Shown here: piece after piece, positions 23,641 through 34,599 of the stretch | Numbering within the stretch: the first letter of the stretch is position 1 | How the letters are laid out: each line of letters begins with the position of its first letter | Source of the DNA: Lepas anatifera | Lineage: Eukaryota > Arthropoda > Thecostraca > Lepadidae | NCBI GenBank assembly: GCA_034440635.1 | Contig: JAOTON010001678.1 | Span: forward strand, 310,001 to 374,000 | Length of the DNA: 64,000 bases | Direction: 5' to 3' | Program-made: the position numbers and the translations under genes | Notes under the pieces: model-generated | What the model was told of the DNA's origin: nothing | What the model saw: only the letters and a program-made list of their open reading frames with translations | The model's database searches: none

Positions 23641-23826
23641 GTGTTGAGTCGAATCAACTCTGGTTCACGTTTGGAGGCTGACTCCGATTCTGACTCGACT
23701 CAACTGGTCGAGTAATTGAGTTGACGCTGGCGCAACCCAAATTCAGAGGTGAGAAGACCTCACTTTGACTCAGGCAAAACTTGAGGCGACTCTGAGTCGA
23801 CTCTGACTCTGAGTCGCGAATCAACA
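23641..23826. repeat. GACTC/GAGTC-rich segment
   Basis: Motifs GACTC, GAGTC and their combinations (GAGTCGACTC, GACTCTGACTC) recur more than fifteen times in both orientations within 186 bp. This could be a degenerate minisatellite or the subterminal cluster of a decayed transposon. Confidence 0.55.
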
Positions 23827-23893
23827 AGTATATATAAGACCAATTATGTTTTTGTAGTGGCTTTAGTCTGAGTATTTTCGGTCCTTTTCTGCA

Positions 23894-24483
23894 CAGTGAC
23901 GGTGGAACGTCCGAATTTAAAGGTAATGTGGCACCTTGGTCGAATCCTGGAATTTAGAGAAATTGGGCGTACTTTTACCCATAAAATAGTGAAACCACTC
24001 ATGATTTGTCAAAAAAAGTTCAATAAGCTCAATATTTTGCTTTTAAAAATACTCCTCTAGGAAAATAAGTAAATATCTACCTGTGGATGTCATGATCTGG
24101 CAACCACTACCATACTTGAAACGCTTCAAGGGCTTCGATTGGCTGATGCTCATCGTGACGTCAGCATATGTCGTCACACCAGCAGCTCACAACAATGGTC
24201 GCCCGGCGAGGGGCTGATAAGGGGGCTGGTGTCAGGTAGGTTTTAGTTTTTTCTACGGAAATATCGAGTTCCAAGACAAATGATATATGGAGTACCGGGT
24301 TTTCCGACTTGCTTTACAACTTGGCTATCTCAGTTAAAATCACATTATGAAGGTGCCACATTCCTTTAAGGAGAGCACCATGGACTTTTCAATCAATTTC
24401 CAGTCAACGCCATATGGTTAGTGTTAACATTTCAGATTTAAGGGGGGCACCGTGCCCTCCCCTCCCCAGTTCCGCCGTAAGTG
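23894..24483 (+). mobile_element. CAGTGACGG-family MITE, copy 2, split by a TTAA MITE
   Basis: Left end CAGTGACGGTGGAACGTCCG and right end GTTCCGCCGTAAGTG are inverted repeats. Flanks TTTCTGCA (23886-23893) and TTGCCGCA (24484-24491) match at six of eight positions. Without the nested element at 23917-24369 the remaining ~140 bp aligns end to end with 20445-20604. The insertion used a TTAA within the family's own AATTTAAGG. Confidence 0.8.
23917..24369 (+). mobile_element. TTAA-flanked piggyBac-like MITE, copy 2 (nested)
   Basis: It starts TTAA-AGGTAATGTGGCACC and ends GGTGCCACATTCCT-TTAA, with one base lost near the right end. Interior sequence closely follows 4191-4645, including the CRE palindrome TGACGTCA near 24157. 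It lies inside a CAGTGACGG-family MITE, which is therefore older. Confidence 0.85.
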
Positions 24484-24589
24484 TTGCCGCACTATCTGGC
24501 TCTGTACCGAAAAAGTGCAGGATTCCGCTAGCTTGCAACAACAATTTCCTCTCTCCTGTATATTCAAGAGCACAGTTCCTCGAGCGACA

Positions 24590-24970
24590 AAGACAGTCTG
24601 ATTGACGGCCGAGGCGGCTCCGTCGACGTGTTCAAACAAAGCCCCAGCAGGCAGTTCCATTGGTCCAGAATAGCCTCAGTATCCAGCGGCGACCGGGCCG
24701 GCGGCGCAGCCTCTGACGACCGCCGTGATTTCAGTTCCTCTCAGTCCCGGCCAGCGCCGCTGGCGGCCGCGCGAGTCTGCAATCCCATCAGACGCGTGCT
24801 GGCGCCGCCGCCCAACGACGCCCGGCGATCGGCCCGGCGTGAGCCCGGCACTATTGCCGCCGCCGGTGTCGGTCCGATTCGGTTTCAATTTCCGGTGCAG
24901 GATCATCTACCGGCGGGGGGCGGGGGAGGGGTGTCCTCGCGGGAGCAAGACCCTCGCACTGGCCAAATTG
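24590..24970. other. CpG-rich block
   Basis: GC- and CpG-rich DNA open on both strands for up to 118 codons. The translations (Arg, Ala and Pro rich) resemble no known domain. It may be an unmethylated regulatory region; no TATA-like motif or splice donor supports a specific transcript. Confidence 0.35.
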
Positions 24971-25289
24971 GAGTGGCGCACTGATGGTGGTTTTCAGAAG
25001 TTCGGGTGTTAAGGCAAGGGCGTTCGCTTACGATTGGCATCGTGTAATGGACTGGGGCGGCATTGGTTTGTCAGAGAGCAGACGCCGAATGGGGACATTG
25101 AGTTGTCCTTTGACTGGACTGGCTAGATCCTTCTCAAACGCGAAAGTGTAGATACCAGTCAAACATATTTTGAACATCAATTAAATACAAAAACTTTGCT
25201 GCATTCATATAAAGTGACAGGTTTTCTGACCCAAACTATCAACACTAGCTTTGGGCGTTTCACTTGCATTCATATTTCTTATAATTTCA

Positions 25290-25473
25290 GCCGTACAAAT
25301 TGGAATATGGTGGGGAGGCCAGGAAGCCTGGTCCGGAGGTCAGAACATTTGCCAAGTTGCTAACAAGGTCGGCGCAACACATTCAGCTAGTCCCGCAAAT
25401 TTATTAGGCCCACCCATCGATAAAGATTACAAGGCGGACGCCGACGCAGTGCTACTTTCTGCTATTCTCTCCA
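25290..25473 (+). CDS. Candidate internal exon, product unknown
   Basis: A good acceptor (TTCTTATAATTTCAG ending at 25289) precedes 184 bp that are open in one frame, followed by a donor-like CT/GTAAGCTC at 25473/25474. The peptide begins VQIGIWWGGQEAWSGGQNIC and contains GPPIDKDYKADADAVLLSAI. I do not recognise it. The splice signals are reasonable, but there is no conserved motif and no partner exon in sight, so chance is a real alternative. Confidence 0.25.
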
Positions 25474-25762
25474 CTGTAAGCTCTGACGATGTTAGGAGCT
25501 GGGGGAAAGTCGCCTTCATCTATCAATGAAAACTGCGGATTTGAATGGCATAGCCCATTCATCCGGGTCTGGAAAGCAAACTCCACATGCGCCATCTGAG
25601 CACCTGAGCTACCAACTTGCCGCGTCAGCGGCTGGGAAAGACTCATCAGTGTGCTAAATGGGAGTAAATGGGAGCTCTCTCCTACTACAGGTCTTGTATG
25701 CCCTCTCTACAGGGTCAACTGAAACAGAGTTCAGGTCATTCATCAAACATACCTGCTTGGTG

Positions 25763-26032
25763 CATAGGCGGATCCAGGGGGCAAAGGGGGCACGTGCCCC
25801 CCCCCGATCGACCCTCGGCGCTCCTGAAAGGTCGATAGCGCCCCCTGAAATGTCGCTTCCCACCCCCCCAGGATGCGAAAATCGGCGCCCACCGATGGGA
25901 TTTGGCGCCCACCTGATAGGTTTTGCCGGTCAAAAGTGGCGCCCCCTGGTCCGGATGGCGCCCCTGGTCGGTGCCCCCGCGGTGGCGCCCCGGGAGGTGC
26001 CCCCCCGATCGGCAAATCTGGATCCGCGTTTG
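25763..26032 (+). mobile_element. hAT-like MITE (CATAGGCGGATCC family), perfect TSD
   Basis: Left end CATAGGCGGATCCAGGGGGC and right end CTGGATCCGCGTTTG are inverted repeats. The octamer GCTTGGTG is repeated exactly at 25755-25762 and 26033-26040. Related copies lie at 53885-54131, 54535-54750 and 55108-55379. The interior is rich in GGCGCCC and has no real coding function, although C-rich composition leaves frames open. Confidence 0.85.
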
Positions 26033-26040
26033 GCTTGGTG

Positions 26041-26790
26041 GCAAAGTTGATGATTTTTGGTGACACGCCCTAGGATCGCAGCTCCGTTAGTGACACCATC
26101 GAAATCCTACTGGCCTGTGACCTGATCCCTCGCTTTTCATGAACAAGTCCCGACCGTAACGAAATTACAAATAAATTGATACTTTATGCAACCAAACAGT
26201 GCAATGATGAGGTGAGATCCGGTGAGATTTTGGTTATAACGGAAAAGGTTTATTGTGATCAGCGGGTTGAACGTTATATATGACAGGTGGACCGCCCGTA
26301 AAATAATTGTTTTTCGACGATCCGAGGGCGAGTTCAATGATACATACTTCACGCACCAGTTGTGTAATTATTTAATCGGATTCCGTTCGCCAGCAAAACG
26401 GATGGTTAAGTGGACAATATTAATCATCGGAAATCTTAGCATGTTTCCAAGACCGAAAGAAAAACCGGCAAGCTCAAGCCCAGAAACGCTACTGACCAAT
26501 AGCAACAGTGTTATTGGATAGTAAGAACCAGCTATTGGATTCTATACATTTTTCTTTTATTGATCCAGCACAGAAAGACCAGCAACACCGTCTCTTATTG
26601 GTGAACAAACTTTTGACAAGTGCTCTTTGAGCATGTCATTCTTCGTCAGCCGAAAATGACTGGTATCCACACTTTTGCCGCTGGCGACGCTTATGATTTC
26701 AAGTACTCAAGTTATAGGCTGATTAGAAAACACCGGTTCGAACTTTACTGGTTAATTGACCTCATCAGAGCAAAAACGCCAGTGTCCATC
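26041..26790. other. Unassigned sequence
   Basis: No gene or repeat family recognised. A frame at 26255-26521 is open for 88 codons without identifiable features. Confidence 0.35.
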
Positions 26791-26794
26791 CTTC

Positions 26795-26983
26795 TGTGAG
26801 GGTAGAGTGTTGCCTTTGCATGTATGGGGCTGCATGCTCGGGTGCTCCGTGTATGGCCGCTTGCTTGGGCTAACCTGCTAACGCATGTTACTGTCCGATT
26901 GCAGATGCCTTAAATATTAGTCTTGATATTCTAAAGAATACACTTACAAACCTTAATTGCAAGTTTGTCTAAGGAACCTGAAA
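26795..26983 (+). repeat. 5' LTR
   Basis: It starts TGTGAGGGTAGAGTGTTGCC and ends GGAACCTGAAA, where the final CA has mutated. It matches the 3' LTR with about ten differences over 189 bp, which gives a rough measure of the time since insertion. Confidence 0.9.
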
Positions 26984-27000
26984 TAATATCAATATTAATA

Positions 27001-28641
27001 TAGCTTAGAGAATGGGTCTAGTGGATGGGACCAGGGGTGTAGCCAAGGGGGGCGCGGCAGGGACAGCCGCCCCTCCCTGGGGGCCCGAAGGTTCCCCTGA
27101 GGACACGAGCCGCGCCAAGCGCGGCTCGCCCGCACTATGCTCTGTGGCCAAATTTGGCATTTTATACCAGACAGGGCCCTCTTAAGCCCTCTTCAGCGCT
27201 CTATTCTGTAACAAACAGGGTCCTTTTTGCCCATCAAGGCCCTTTTGGCGCTGTCGCAGGGGCCCTTTTCGGGGCGCCGCCCCTCCCTGAGCGAAATCCT
27301 GGCTACGCCCCTGGATGGGACCCAAGTGAAAGGGGATAGAATAGTTGTTCCTGCTAGCATGCAGCGAGAGGTCACTCAGCTCGACCATAATAGGCCCCAT
27401 CTGGGTATCGAGAAGACTGTTCAGTTGCTGAAATCAAGTTTCTTTTGGGTGGGGTTGGAGCAGACAGTTCGGTCCGTATGTGCTGAATGTGTGGTGTGCG
27501 GACGAAACAAGCGTTCATTTCAACCGGAAGTGCAGCTGCAGCCTGTGGAGATGGTGACCTGGAGCCTAGGAGGGCGGTTGCCATGGATATTGGAACTCTT
27601 CCGTGGAGCGATTCCGGTTACCGGTATTTCCTTGTCGTCGTGGATTTGTTCACACGCTACGCCGAGTTCATCCCTTTGCGGGACCAGGTGCACAGCCAGT
27701 GAAGGATGCCTTCCTCACGGAATGGGTCTATAGGCATGACTCCCCCTTTATAATGGTGACTGATCAGGCAAGAAACATGGATGGCGAGGTCATTCGGAAC
27801 TTCTACGAAGAGTTCGGCATAGAAAAGCGCCGTTCAAGTCCCTACCATCCTGAGGGGAATGGGCTGGCTGAACGGTTCGTACAGTCGGCTAAGCAGCTTC
27901 TACGCTGTATGCTATCTGAACGGGAGCTGAGCTCAACAGAGTGGCCGAGTCTCATGAAGGAAGTTGGTTTCATCTCCAACTCGACTCCAAACTCCTCGAC
28001 AAAGATCTCGCCACTTGCGCTGTTGTACGGGACCAATTTGAGAGCTCACGGCCAACTCTCTGTTAGCTTGCCGGGAGGATCATGTTGAGGAGACAACGTT
28101 CATCCAACATGGCATTCGTACCCAGGCCAAAGAGAGCCTTGAGAGTGCCCGAGTGCACAGTGGTAGGTGGTATAACCGTGGGAAGGTTACCCCATCCGCC
28201 AGGGACATCACGCCGGGGGATATGATAATGCTCCGTAAAGAGGAGAGGGGCTGTCTGGATCCGATGTTCACCGGCCCGTATGCCGTTGTCAGATTGAAAG
28301 ACACTAGCGTTTTCATTGATGTTGCGGGACAAGAGAAATGTGTTCATCTGAATCCGGTGAAGAAGTGCTCACAGAGTCTGCAGGAGCGTGGGACGACCAC
28401 ACCCCTTCAGGGTCGCGAGGAGGGAGATGGGAGTCACGCCGTCCGCGGATGTCACACGGCTGTTGCTGTCACAGATACAGCGGATCCTGTCTCAGCTACA
28501 TCAGATCACGATGATCATGCCCAGGGTGGTGCCGCTCCTAGCCATAAGGACGCGGACTCCGATCCCGATCCGCTCGGTTTTCTTCCATCTCGCACTCGGT
28601 CTGGTCGAACCATTGTCAGAAGCCGTAAGTTCACAACCTGA
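27001..28641 (+). pseudogene. Ty3/Gypsy-type integrase, frameshifted and interrupted
   Basis: The reading begins just after the 5' LTR, is broken at 27032 by a MITE, and resumes at 27314. The N-terminal zinc-binding part is clear: a HNRPH pair of histidines, LGIEKT, then CAECVVCGRNKR (about 27380-27510). The first catalytic Asp lies in MDIGTLP near 27580, the second in MVTDQ near 27760, and the Glu in PEGNGLAERFVQ near 27870, the D,D-35-E arrangement. A GPY/F module (LDPMFTGPYAVV, about 28255-28290) follows, as in Metaviridae. Reading requires frame changes near 27560, 27690 and 28065, so it is a dead gene. Retroviral integrases are distant homologues, but the GPY/F module and short LTRs favour a Gypsy-group element. 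Confidence 0.9.
27032..27313 (+). mobile_element. hAT-like MITE nested in the LTR element, perfect TSD
   Basis: Left end CAGGGGTGTAGCCAAGGGG and right end CTGGCTACGCCCCTG are inverted repeats. The octamer GATGGGAC is repeated exactly at 27024-27031 and 27314-27321, and removing the element plus one copy restores the integrase reading across the junction. The insert is younger than the retroelement. Confidence 0.92.
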
Positions 28642-28835
28642 GTTCGGATCGGAAAGGGACTCCGATCCCGTTCCGCTCCGCTTCCTCCCCCGTACTCCGT
28701 CAGGTTGACTCATCGTCAGTAACCTTGGGTTACCCCCTCCGTACGCCATTTTTTCCTGCCAGCACTATTTTTCTAGAGTACATTTTCTGTTTCTTGGCTC
28801 TACTGCCTGCACAAGTTTTTTTTGCGGGAGGGTAA

Positions 28836-29023
28836 TGTGAGGGTAGAGTGTTGCCTTTGCATGTATGGGGCTGCATGCTCGGGTGCTGTGTGTATGGCCG
28901 CTTGCTTGGGCTAGCCGCTAACGCATGTTACTGTCCGTTTGCAGATGCCTTACATATTAATCTTGATATTCTAAAGAATACACTTACAAACCTCAATTGG
29001 AAGTTTGTCTAAGGAACCTGACA
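28836..29023 (+). repeat. 3' LTR
   Basis: It starts TGTGAGGGTAGAGTG and ends AACCTGACA. The polypurine tract GCGGGAGGG sits immediately upstream. It is followed by CTTC, the target duplication. Confidence 0.9.
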
Positions 29024-29027
29024 CTTC

Positions 29028-29829
29028 GACTACGCATTTTTAACCCGCTGCGAACAGCTGAACCGCTGTTCGCATTTATTATCGTCGATAAAATAAATGA
29101 GTTCGAGGGCGGGATCAGACGAAAGTGGATAGGTCAAAGTCTGCAGCGGATCCAGCACAACACTTGGGGGGGTAGGGGGCTCGAGCCTCCCCGCTGTTGC
29201 CTGTGAAGCCTAATCAACAGCATTCGGCTATGCATAAACGTTTTGATCACATAAAGCACACAACACCAATAGCCAGCAGCGCTTTCGGTTTTGATCTTCC
29301 GGTGGTATGTTACGTAAGCTGGATATTCACCGAACCACCTTGTGAAAATGGAATTGCTGCGAAACCTCGTAAAGTGATTGGGCAGAGGTGGCATTGTAAA
29401 CATGTTTTAATTACATTGAGACGTTGATTCTATTTGACGATTTGTCCGTTTAGTGATGGCAATGATGACCAGGATGTGAATGGTTCGTGCTTTTAAATGA
29501 GTGCTTATTTTGATAGATTTCGCGGTGCAGAGCCGAGGCGCATGATTCTACCTTGATAAGTTGTTAATTGGTCTGTTTCATCGAGTTCTGGATGCAAAGT
29601 TGAATAAACTCAGCGTGATTATTTATTCAGACACAGCGCTTCGTTGGAACCTTCATTAGACAGTGGATGATTACACAAATCCTCGGTCTTAGTGTGAGCC
29701 GCGACCCCTAATTAAACAATCAATTCGATGTCGCAGCGTAGTAAAATAAACCCAAGTCTGTTTTACAACAGGCGAGTCTTTGAGCGAGCTAAGCACATTT
29801 CCCGGGGAAGAGTTTGTAGGCGCGCCCCC
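29028..29829. other. Unassigned sequence
   Basis: No gene recognised. 29142-29205 contains GCGGATCCAGC and GGCTCGAGCCTCCCC, a probable scrap of the CTCGAG-core MITE family seen at 1600 and 59517. Confidence 0.35.
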
Positions 29830-30705
29830 AACGCTCGTACTGGAGGGGGGTGCTAAAGTGTTCCCCAGTCATTTTTCCAAGGTGGGTGGAGAGCAGTTCG
29901 AAGCCAGAAAACGATAATTGGCTACCTTTTAGAGCGTTTATGAGCACGTCCATTGGTGATTTTTTTAATCTGGTAATACGTTTTTGAATGATATGCTTTC
30001 GAAGTCAGACCTTTATTTTGAGACTATTGCAACCGCTCGGTCGCACCAGTTCATCTGTACTGTGGACAGAGTGGTAGCGTAAAAACGTTATATAATGGGG
30101 ATTATATGTCAAGGTCACCCCACATAAAGATTAAGGTCAAAGCTCACGGGAACGCTTCACTGACCCCAGTGTTCCGGTCAGATGGAATAACTTAGTATGA
30201 CATAAGTTCTGCTATGACTTCATAGTAAAGGCTACTTAATGTCAAGGTCAAGGTTACAGGTGCCACACCCTGTCCTGTCAAAGGTATTTTGTCAATATAA
30301 AACCTTCATTTCCCGCCCAAATGCTGCTATAGTGCCAGCTATATTGTACATTATTGGGAATATGTTACATTGTTGCATCATAGCTCAGTGACCTTGAACG
30401 ATCTTGACCTCAAACTTTCAGGGAACATGGTGTGGGACTTTTCCTCTATGAACCTAGTCCGTTTGTGTGCATTCCCGGCTTTTCTGTACAATCCAGGCAT
30501 TTCCCAACAGGGCTCTAACACGGCCGATATTTGACCTTTACCAACTGGCTTGACCTTGAAGATATTTACCACTCTATGACCTGATTCCACTTTCAGTGTA
30601 TTCCGGGCCTTTCCCCGCACAATCACGGTATTCTTCAATAGGTATCCAGCACGTCCCAGATTTGACCTTTACGACCGCGTTGGACCTGGAAGATATTGTA
30701 TCATG
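29830..30705 (+). mobile_element. AGGTCA-rich element, family A copy
   Basis: After CGTACTGGAGGGGGGTGC (matching the CGCACTGGAGGGGG end of other copies) the sequence follows the 46.5-47.3 kb element: GTCAGACC, ATTTTGAGA, CGGTCGCACCAGTTC, TATATGTCAAGGTCACC and several TGACCTT phrases near the right end. TTAA is not preserved at either end. No coding capacity. Confidence 0.65.
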
Positions 30706-31479
30706 TTGAGAAGCAGGAGGGTAAAAGGAGACGACGAAAACATGTTGTTCAAAAGCTATTAGGGCACAGCGAGATCAGGCCATGATGCCATGTATGTACA
30801 GCCGGTTCCACATTGATTGGTAGGTATTAGTGTCTGTTCGTTTAAGAAACATCTTAAAAACGGTTACTGTTCTCATAAACGTTCCGTCTCTAGCAATTAA
30901 TTTTGACGAGCTCTTTAGATTTGGGACCATGCAAACTGGATGAGACGCCAACTTGGAAAATTATGGTCAAAAAACTGTTTTCGCCGATCCCGATGATTTT
31001 CTGTCTCTTTTCCCAATTAATTCCGAATTTTGGACCTTATGAAGCATTTTGCATGTCAGTTTATGCATCCAGTTAAAACGAAGCAGGTGAGGCAACAATC
31101 GTCTCTGTAAAGACCAGCTCTTGAGAGATATTTTGCAAAAACGACCGCAGCCTAATACAAACTAATCAGTATCGAACCGACTGTACATGCTACCTCTCTT
31201 GGATTTTGAAGAAAGTCGCTTGTCGCACATTTTGTTGCGTTTGCCGGCTGTTAAAGCGTAATAGTGATTATCTTCTGATGATGTTTTATTACCCCACGCT
31301 AACTTAAATGTGTTCCCAATGCTAATAAATACGAGTTGAGAATGCATTTTTCACTTCCAATGTTTGCCGGCAAACAACTAAGGAAATCCAATCATCAAAT
31401 CAAATTATCAATCATATGAATTGTTTCTCCTACTATTACCTTCATTCAGCTTATCGCATGGCCAGATTTGCGACTAAGT
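30706..31479. other. Unassigned sequence
   Basis: No gene or clear repeat. Part of it may be a decayed family-B interior but without enough matches to claim. Confidence 0.3.
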
Positions 31480-31927
31480 AATCATTTCATAAAGCTTCAG
31501 TTACTGTCAGAACCGTTAAAAACCCTCGATAGCCTCTGCATAAAGTAGGGCACCCAATGGGTGCCAAAGGGTGCTCTGGCGCCTTCGTTATGGACTTGAC
31601 CTCAAAACGGATGTCTGCTCTAGATTTTCCTTTACATGAGTTTTCTAATGGTGTATAGAAACTCGATCTAACTCCTCTAGAAGCCGAGTTACTCCTGGGT
31701 TTTGTCAACCTTGTTTTGAGAACCAACATTGCCTTACATCGGTTTAGAAATGACCTCATAACTCGGTGACCTGACCTGGCCTTGGATTGAAATTTCGTCA
31801 AAATGTATCAATATGTTTTGGGTTGGCACTTCCCACGCGGCATTGCGCTAAGCCGAGCCGTTTTTCTCCCATCTCGAAAAATTTAAGAGGGGGATACAAT
31901 CAACCCCCTGGCAAAAGGAGGGTTAGG
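31480..31927 (+). mobile_element. AGGTCA-rich element, family B right part
   Basis: CTCGGTGACCTGACCTGGCC and the terminal layout GGGGGATACAATCAACCCCC then GGAGGGTTAGG correspond to the right end of 11125-12320. The left border is lost. Confidence 0.5.
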
Positions 31928-32762
31928 ATGAAAAAAACAAGATTTTGTGTGCTTGTTTGAGTCGCCTGATGTAGAGCTTCAAATTGAACCCAAAGTCATT
32001 GTTCTATCATTATTATTAATTGAGCTATGAATTTCGTCCCGTTTTTTAGGCCTCCTGCATCACTGTGCTGTGGTATTTAACAAAAAGAGCCCAGGCGGTG
32101 CCGGATTGAGTTCAAGAGCGGCTCGGCCTCTTCCTTGCGCTGTACCAACCTTTTCAGAACCAGCAGCCCAGACAGTACAGTCAATGTCCCCAACAAGCGA
32201 GTCTTAATGCCGCTGCTTTCCGTTTTTCCTGATGGATCTGTTTGTGTTGTTTGGCATAAAAGTTAAGAATAAGGTGAACAGAGATGCCACGGCGACCCTC
32301 CTTCACATAGTAAAAGTAGCAGCAGTAGCAGGGGTGTGGATTTGTGAACATTATTGGGGGTGCCCAAATTGAGGAAGGAAAATTTTAATGACCACCATAT
32401 GAAAGGAGATAGCATAATATTATATTTGATTTAGCCATCACACAGTCCTTTTGAATTCTGAAAATAATGAACAATAAAACTTACACTGCATTTTACCACT
32501 AACTCGATATTTCATCCCGGGTGCCCGGACAGCCCCAAAGGAGATATAAGTTTACAGCCCTGCATGGTACCGCCCATTCAAATCAACGCAACAACCCACT
32601 GTTGTTTTATTTAGAGACCGTTCAGCTACCGTTTCCTCTCACATATGCCGTGCTATAAATCTTTCACAATTATACTTCAAACATTTGAACAACAACCAGC
32701 CGTTAAAACTGTCGCCGCTCGAAAAATGTAATTAAGGCTGCTTGATGTTTCATTATTGCCCT
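31928..32762. other. Unassigned sequence
   Basis: No gene or repeat family recognised. Confidence 0.4.
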
Positions 32763-32770
32763 CTCCCATC

Positions 32771-32921
32771 CAGTGACTGTGAAACGTCCAAATTTAAGGG
32801 GGGCACCACGGAATTTTCAACTCATTTATTTCCTGTCAACACAAAGGGTTAGTGTTAAAATTTCTTATTTAAGGAGGGCACCGTTCCCCGGTGCCCCCCT
32901 CCCCCAGTTCAGCCGCCAGTG
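32771..32921 (+). mobile_element. CAGTGACGG-family MITE, copy 3 (151 bp)
   Basis: Left end CAGTGACTGTGAAACGTCC and right end GTTCAGCCGCCAGTG are inverted repeats. Flanks CTCCCATC (32763-32770) and CTCTTATC (32922-32929) match at six of eight positions. The core matches copies at 20445 and 23894. Confidence 0.8.
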
Positions 32922-32929
32922 CTCTTATC

Positions 32930-33494
32930 CTCGTATCAAAATTATAGTGCGCTGTATCGTTTTCGGTCAGTACGGAAATTGTGGTATGAAAAATTAGTAT
33001 CTACCACCAAAAGAATTTATTTCGCTAGGATTCACCCTTTCAATGCTTGCCACTACTTGTGAAGTCGCATATATCTCAATTCCACCAAATTAGGTATAAT
33101 GTTAATGCTGAGAGTTGAATGTTTTGATCTAACAACGGTACATAACTTTTCACGAATAATGATATACAATAACTAGCTAGGAACGGCGACGTCACCCGGG
33201 ATATTAATAGTGGAGTGTTATAGCATACAAACCGATTTTTATAGGCCTAAAGATAGAAGGTCGGACAATCACGGTTAGATGGCCGTGCACAGTGGCTTCT
33301 GGCTACCTGGAGGCCGAGTGGCGCCGACATCGAAAGGATATGGTAACTGGTAGGGCATTAGCACATTCTATAGGAATAAAGTGATGCTCATGCCATTAAA
33401 ATATGCATTCTCATCAGTTAATCCCCTGGGGCATATTGTGCTCTGCCTTGGACCCTCATTGTTTACACGATCAGAAGTCCTTATCTCTCCGCCT
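32930..33494. other. Unassigned AT-rich sequence
   Basis: No gene or repeat family recognised. Confidence 0.4.
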
Positions 33495-33679
33495 CAAATT
33501 GTCATTTGTTGTGGGAGATGACCTAGGACCCTAAAAGATGATACAGATGACAGTAAAAGCGCTAAAGACTGGCAGCCTAAAACGCCAAAGTCCAGAAACT
33601 AAAACGTCTCAACTCTAAAGCCCAAAAGGCTACGTCAAGGTAAAGATAAGAAGAAAAAGCGTGGGGTGAGGTAATGCAC

Positions 33680-33703
33680 GTTTCGGTCTTGGACCGTCGT
33701 CAG
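33680..33703 (-). ncRNA. Hammerhead-ribozyme-like motif downstream of GIY-YIG remnant
   Basis: On the minus strand CTGACGA is followed by the short hairpin GGTCCAAGACC and then GAAAC. CTGANGA, stem II and GAAA are the catalytic core of hammerhead ribozymes, which are known in Penelope-like elements. One extra C lies between the core and stem II, so activity is doubtful; only resemblance is claimed. Confidence 0.35.
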
Positions 33704-34070
33704 GCGAGGGTGAAGATGGAGGTGGCTAGAGGCTGAGGTAACCTTTTCCAAATACCAAGTGACTGGAGGCCTAAGGTGCTTGGTCGAAACAAAAGTGTGG
33801 CAGTCCCATACCCTCTTGCCGAAGGTGAAATGGAACAAGTGTATGGTGTGTTATGTCTGAGCTGCGTCTGAAAGTGTCCCCGTATGTCGAATTTACGCAA
33901 GAGTGGCCAGGAAGATGTTTGCGAGAGTAGGTCTGTGCGCCGAATGAGGATGATTCTGCGTTTTCTGTTTGGGCCATCACTGGCGTTTTTAGATTTGATG
34001 CTCAGTTGTGCTGTGCTCTCTTCGGATGCTGGTTTCTGTGTTGGCCGAAGGTGTTTCCTGCCTCTTTTTT

Positions 34071-34440
34071 AGCATCACCTAAGTGTTCGTTAATCTTAGT
34101 CTACGGCGCTCTGGCTCTCACCGATATAAATGACTGCCTGGTTGGCTTCATCTATCCTTAAATTATTTTGGCATGACATTTCCTGGATACCTGCTGACAG
34201 GCGTGGCAGAAACGGCCTCCCCGGTACTGCGCTGGTCCAGCGCGGATCGCAAGATCCTTGGGATGTGCCGCTTTCCCGCCACCCGCATGGGAAGGCCAGA
34301 TTTCGACGATGCTTGACGGTCACCGAGAGCGTCGTCACGAAAGGTAACAAGAGGCGCTTTCCCCGTTTTGTGGCCTGGGGCGTGATTTGGAGCTTGCCTG
34401 CGCTTTTTGGGAGATGGTTCGGGTCCTTTTGAGAAGAGGT
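34071..34440 (-). pseudogene. Decayed GIY-YIG endonuclease part of Penelope-like ORF (left arm)
   Basis: On the minus strand, VIYIGES (34115-34134) carries the YIG half of the GIY-YIG motif. A few codons later, after a frameshift, INEHLGDAKKEAG (about 34055-34094) gives the family's typical helix with an acidic residue next to His. Upstream sequence has stops in alternate frames and only a loose match to the linker of these proteins. Penelope-like elements pair a reverse transcriptase with this endonuclease; no reverse transcriptase is present here. Non-functional. Confidence 0.6.
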
Positions 34441-34599
34441 CAAAATCTTTTGAGGCTCCTCTTGCGAGGGCTACCTAAGAGGAGCCTCAAAGATTTTCGA
34501 CCTCTTCTCAAAAAATGGGCCCGAACCATCTCCAAAAAGCTGCGGTCGAGCTCGCCCCGGCCAAGGGTTGATGGCCTCTTGTTTTACCTTTCGTTGCGA

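Larger units (their letters stand above)
26795..29023 (+). mobile_element. Internally deleted Ty3/Gypsy-like LTR retrotransposon
   Basis: Two near-identical 188-189 bp LTRs flank 1.85 kb that encodes only integrase. The element is bounded by CTTC at 26791-26794 and 29024-29027, a 4-bp target duplication. LTRs begin TGTGAGGG and end CTGACA (3' copy), that is TG...CA. A polypurine tract, GCGGGAGGG, lies just before the 3' LTR. Gag, protease, reverse transcriptase and RNase H are missing, and I do not see a convincing primer-binding site after the 5' LTR, so a deletion ran from there into integrase. A hAT MITE is nested inside. Confidence 0.9.

Noticed and set aside
25658..26073. Overlapping frames of 66-130 codons on both strands
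   Set aside because: They lie in the C/G-rich hAT-like MITE at 25763-26032 and follow its composition.
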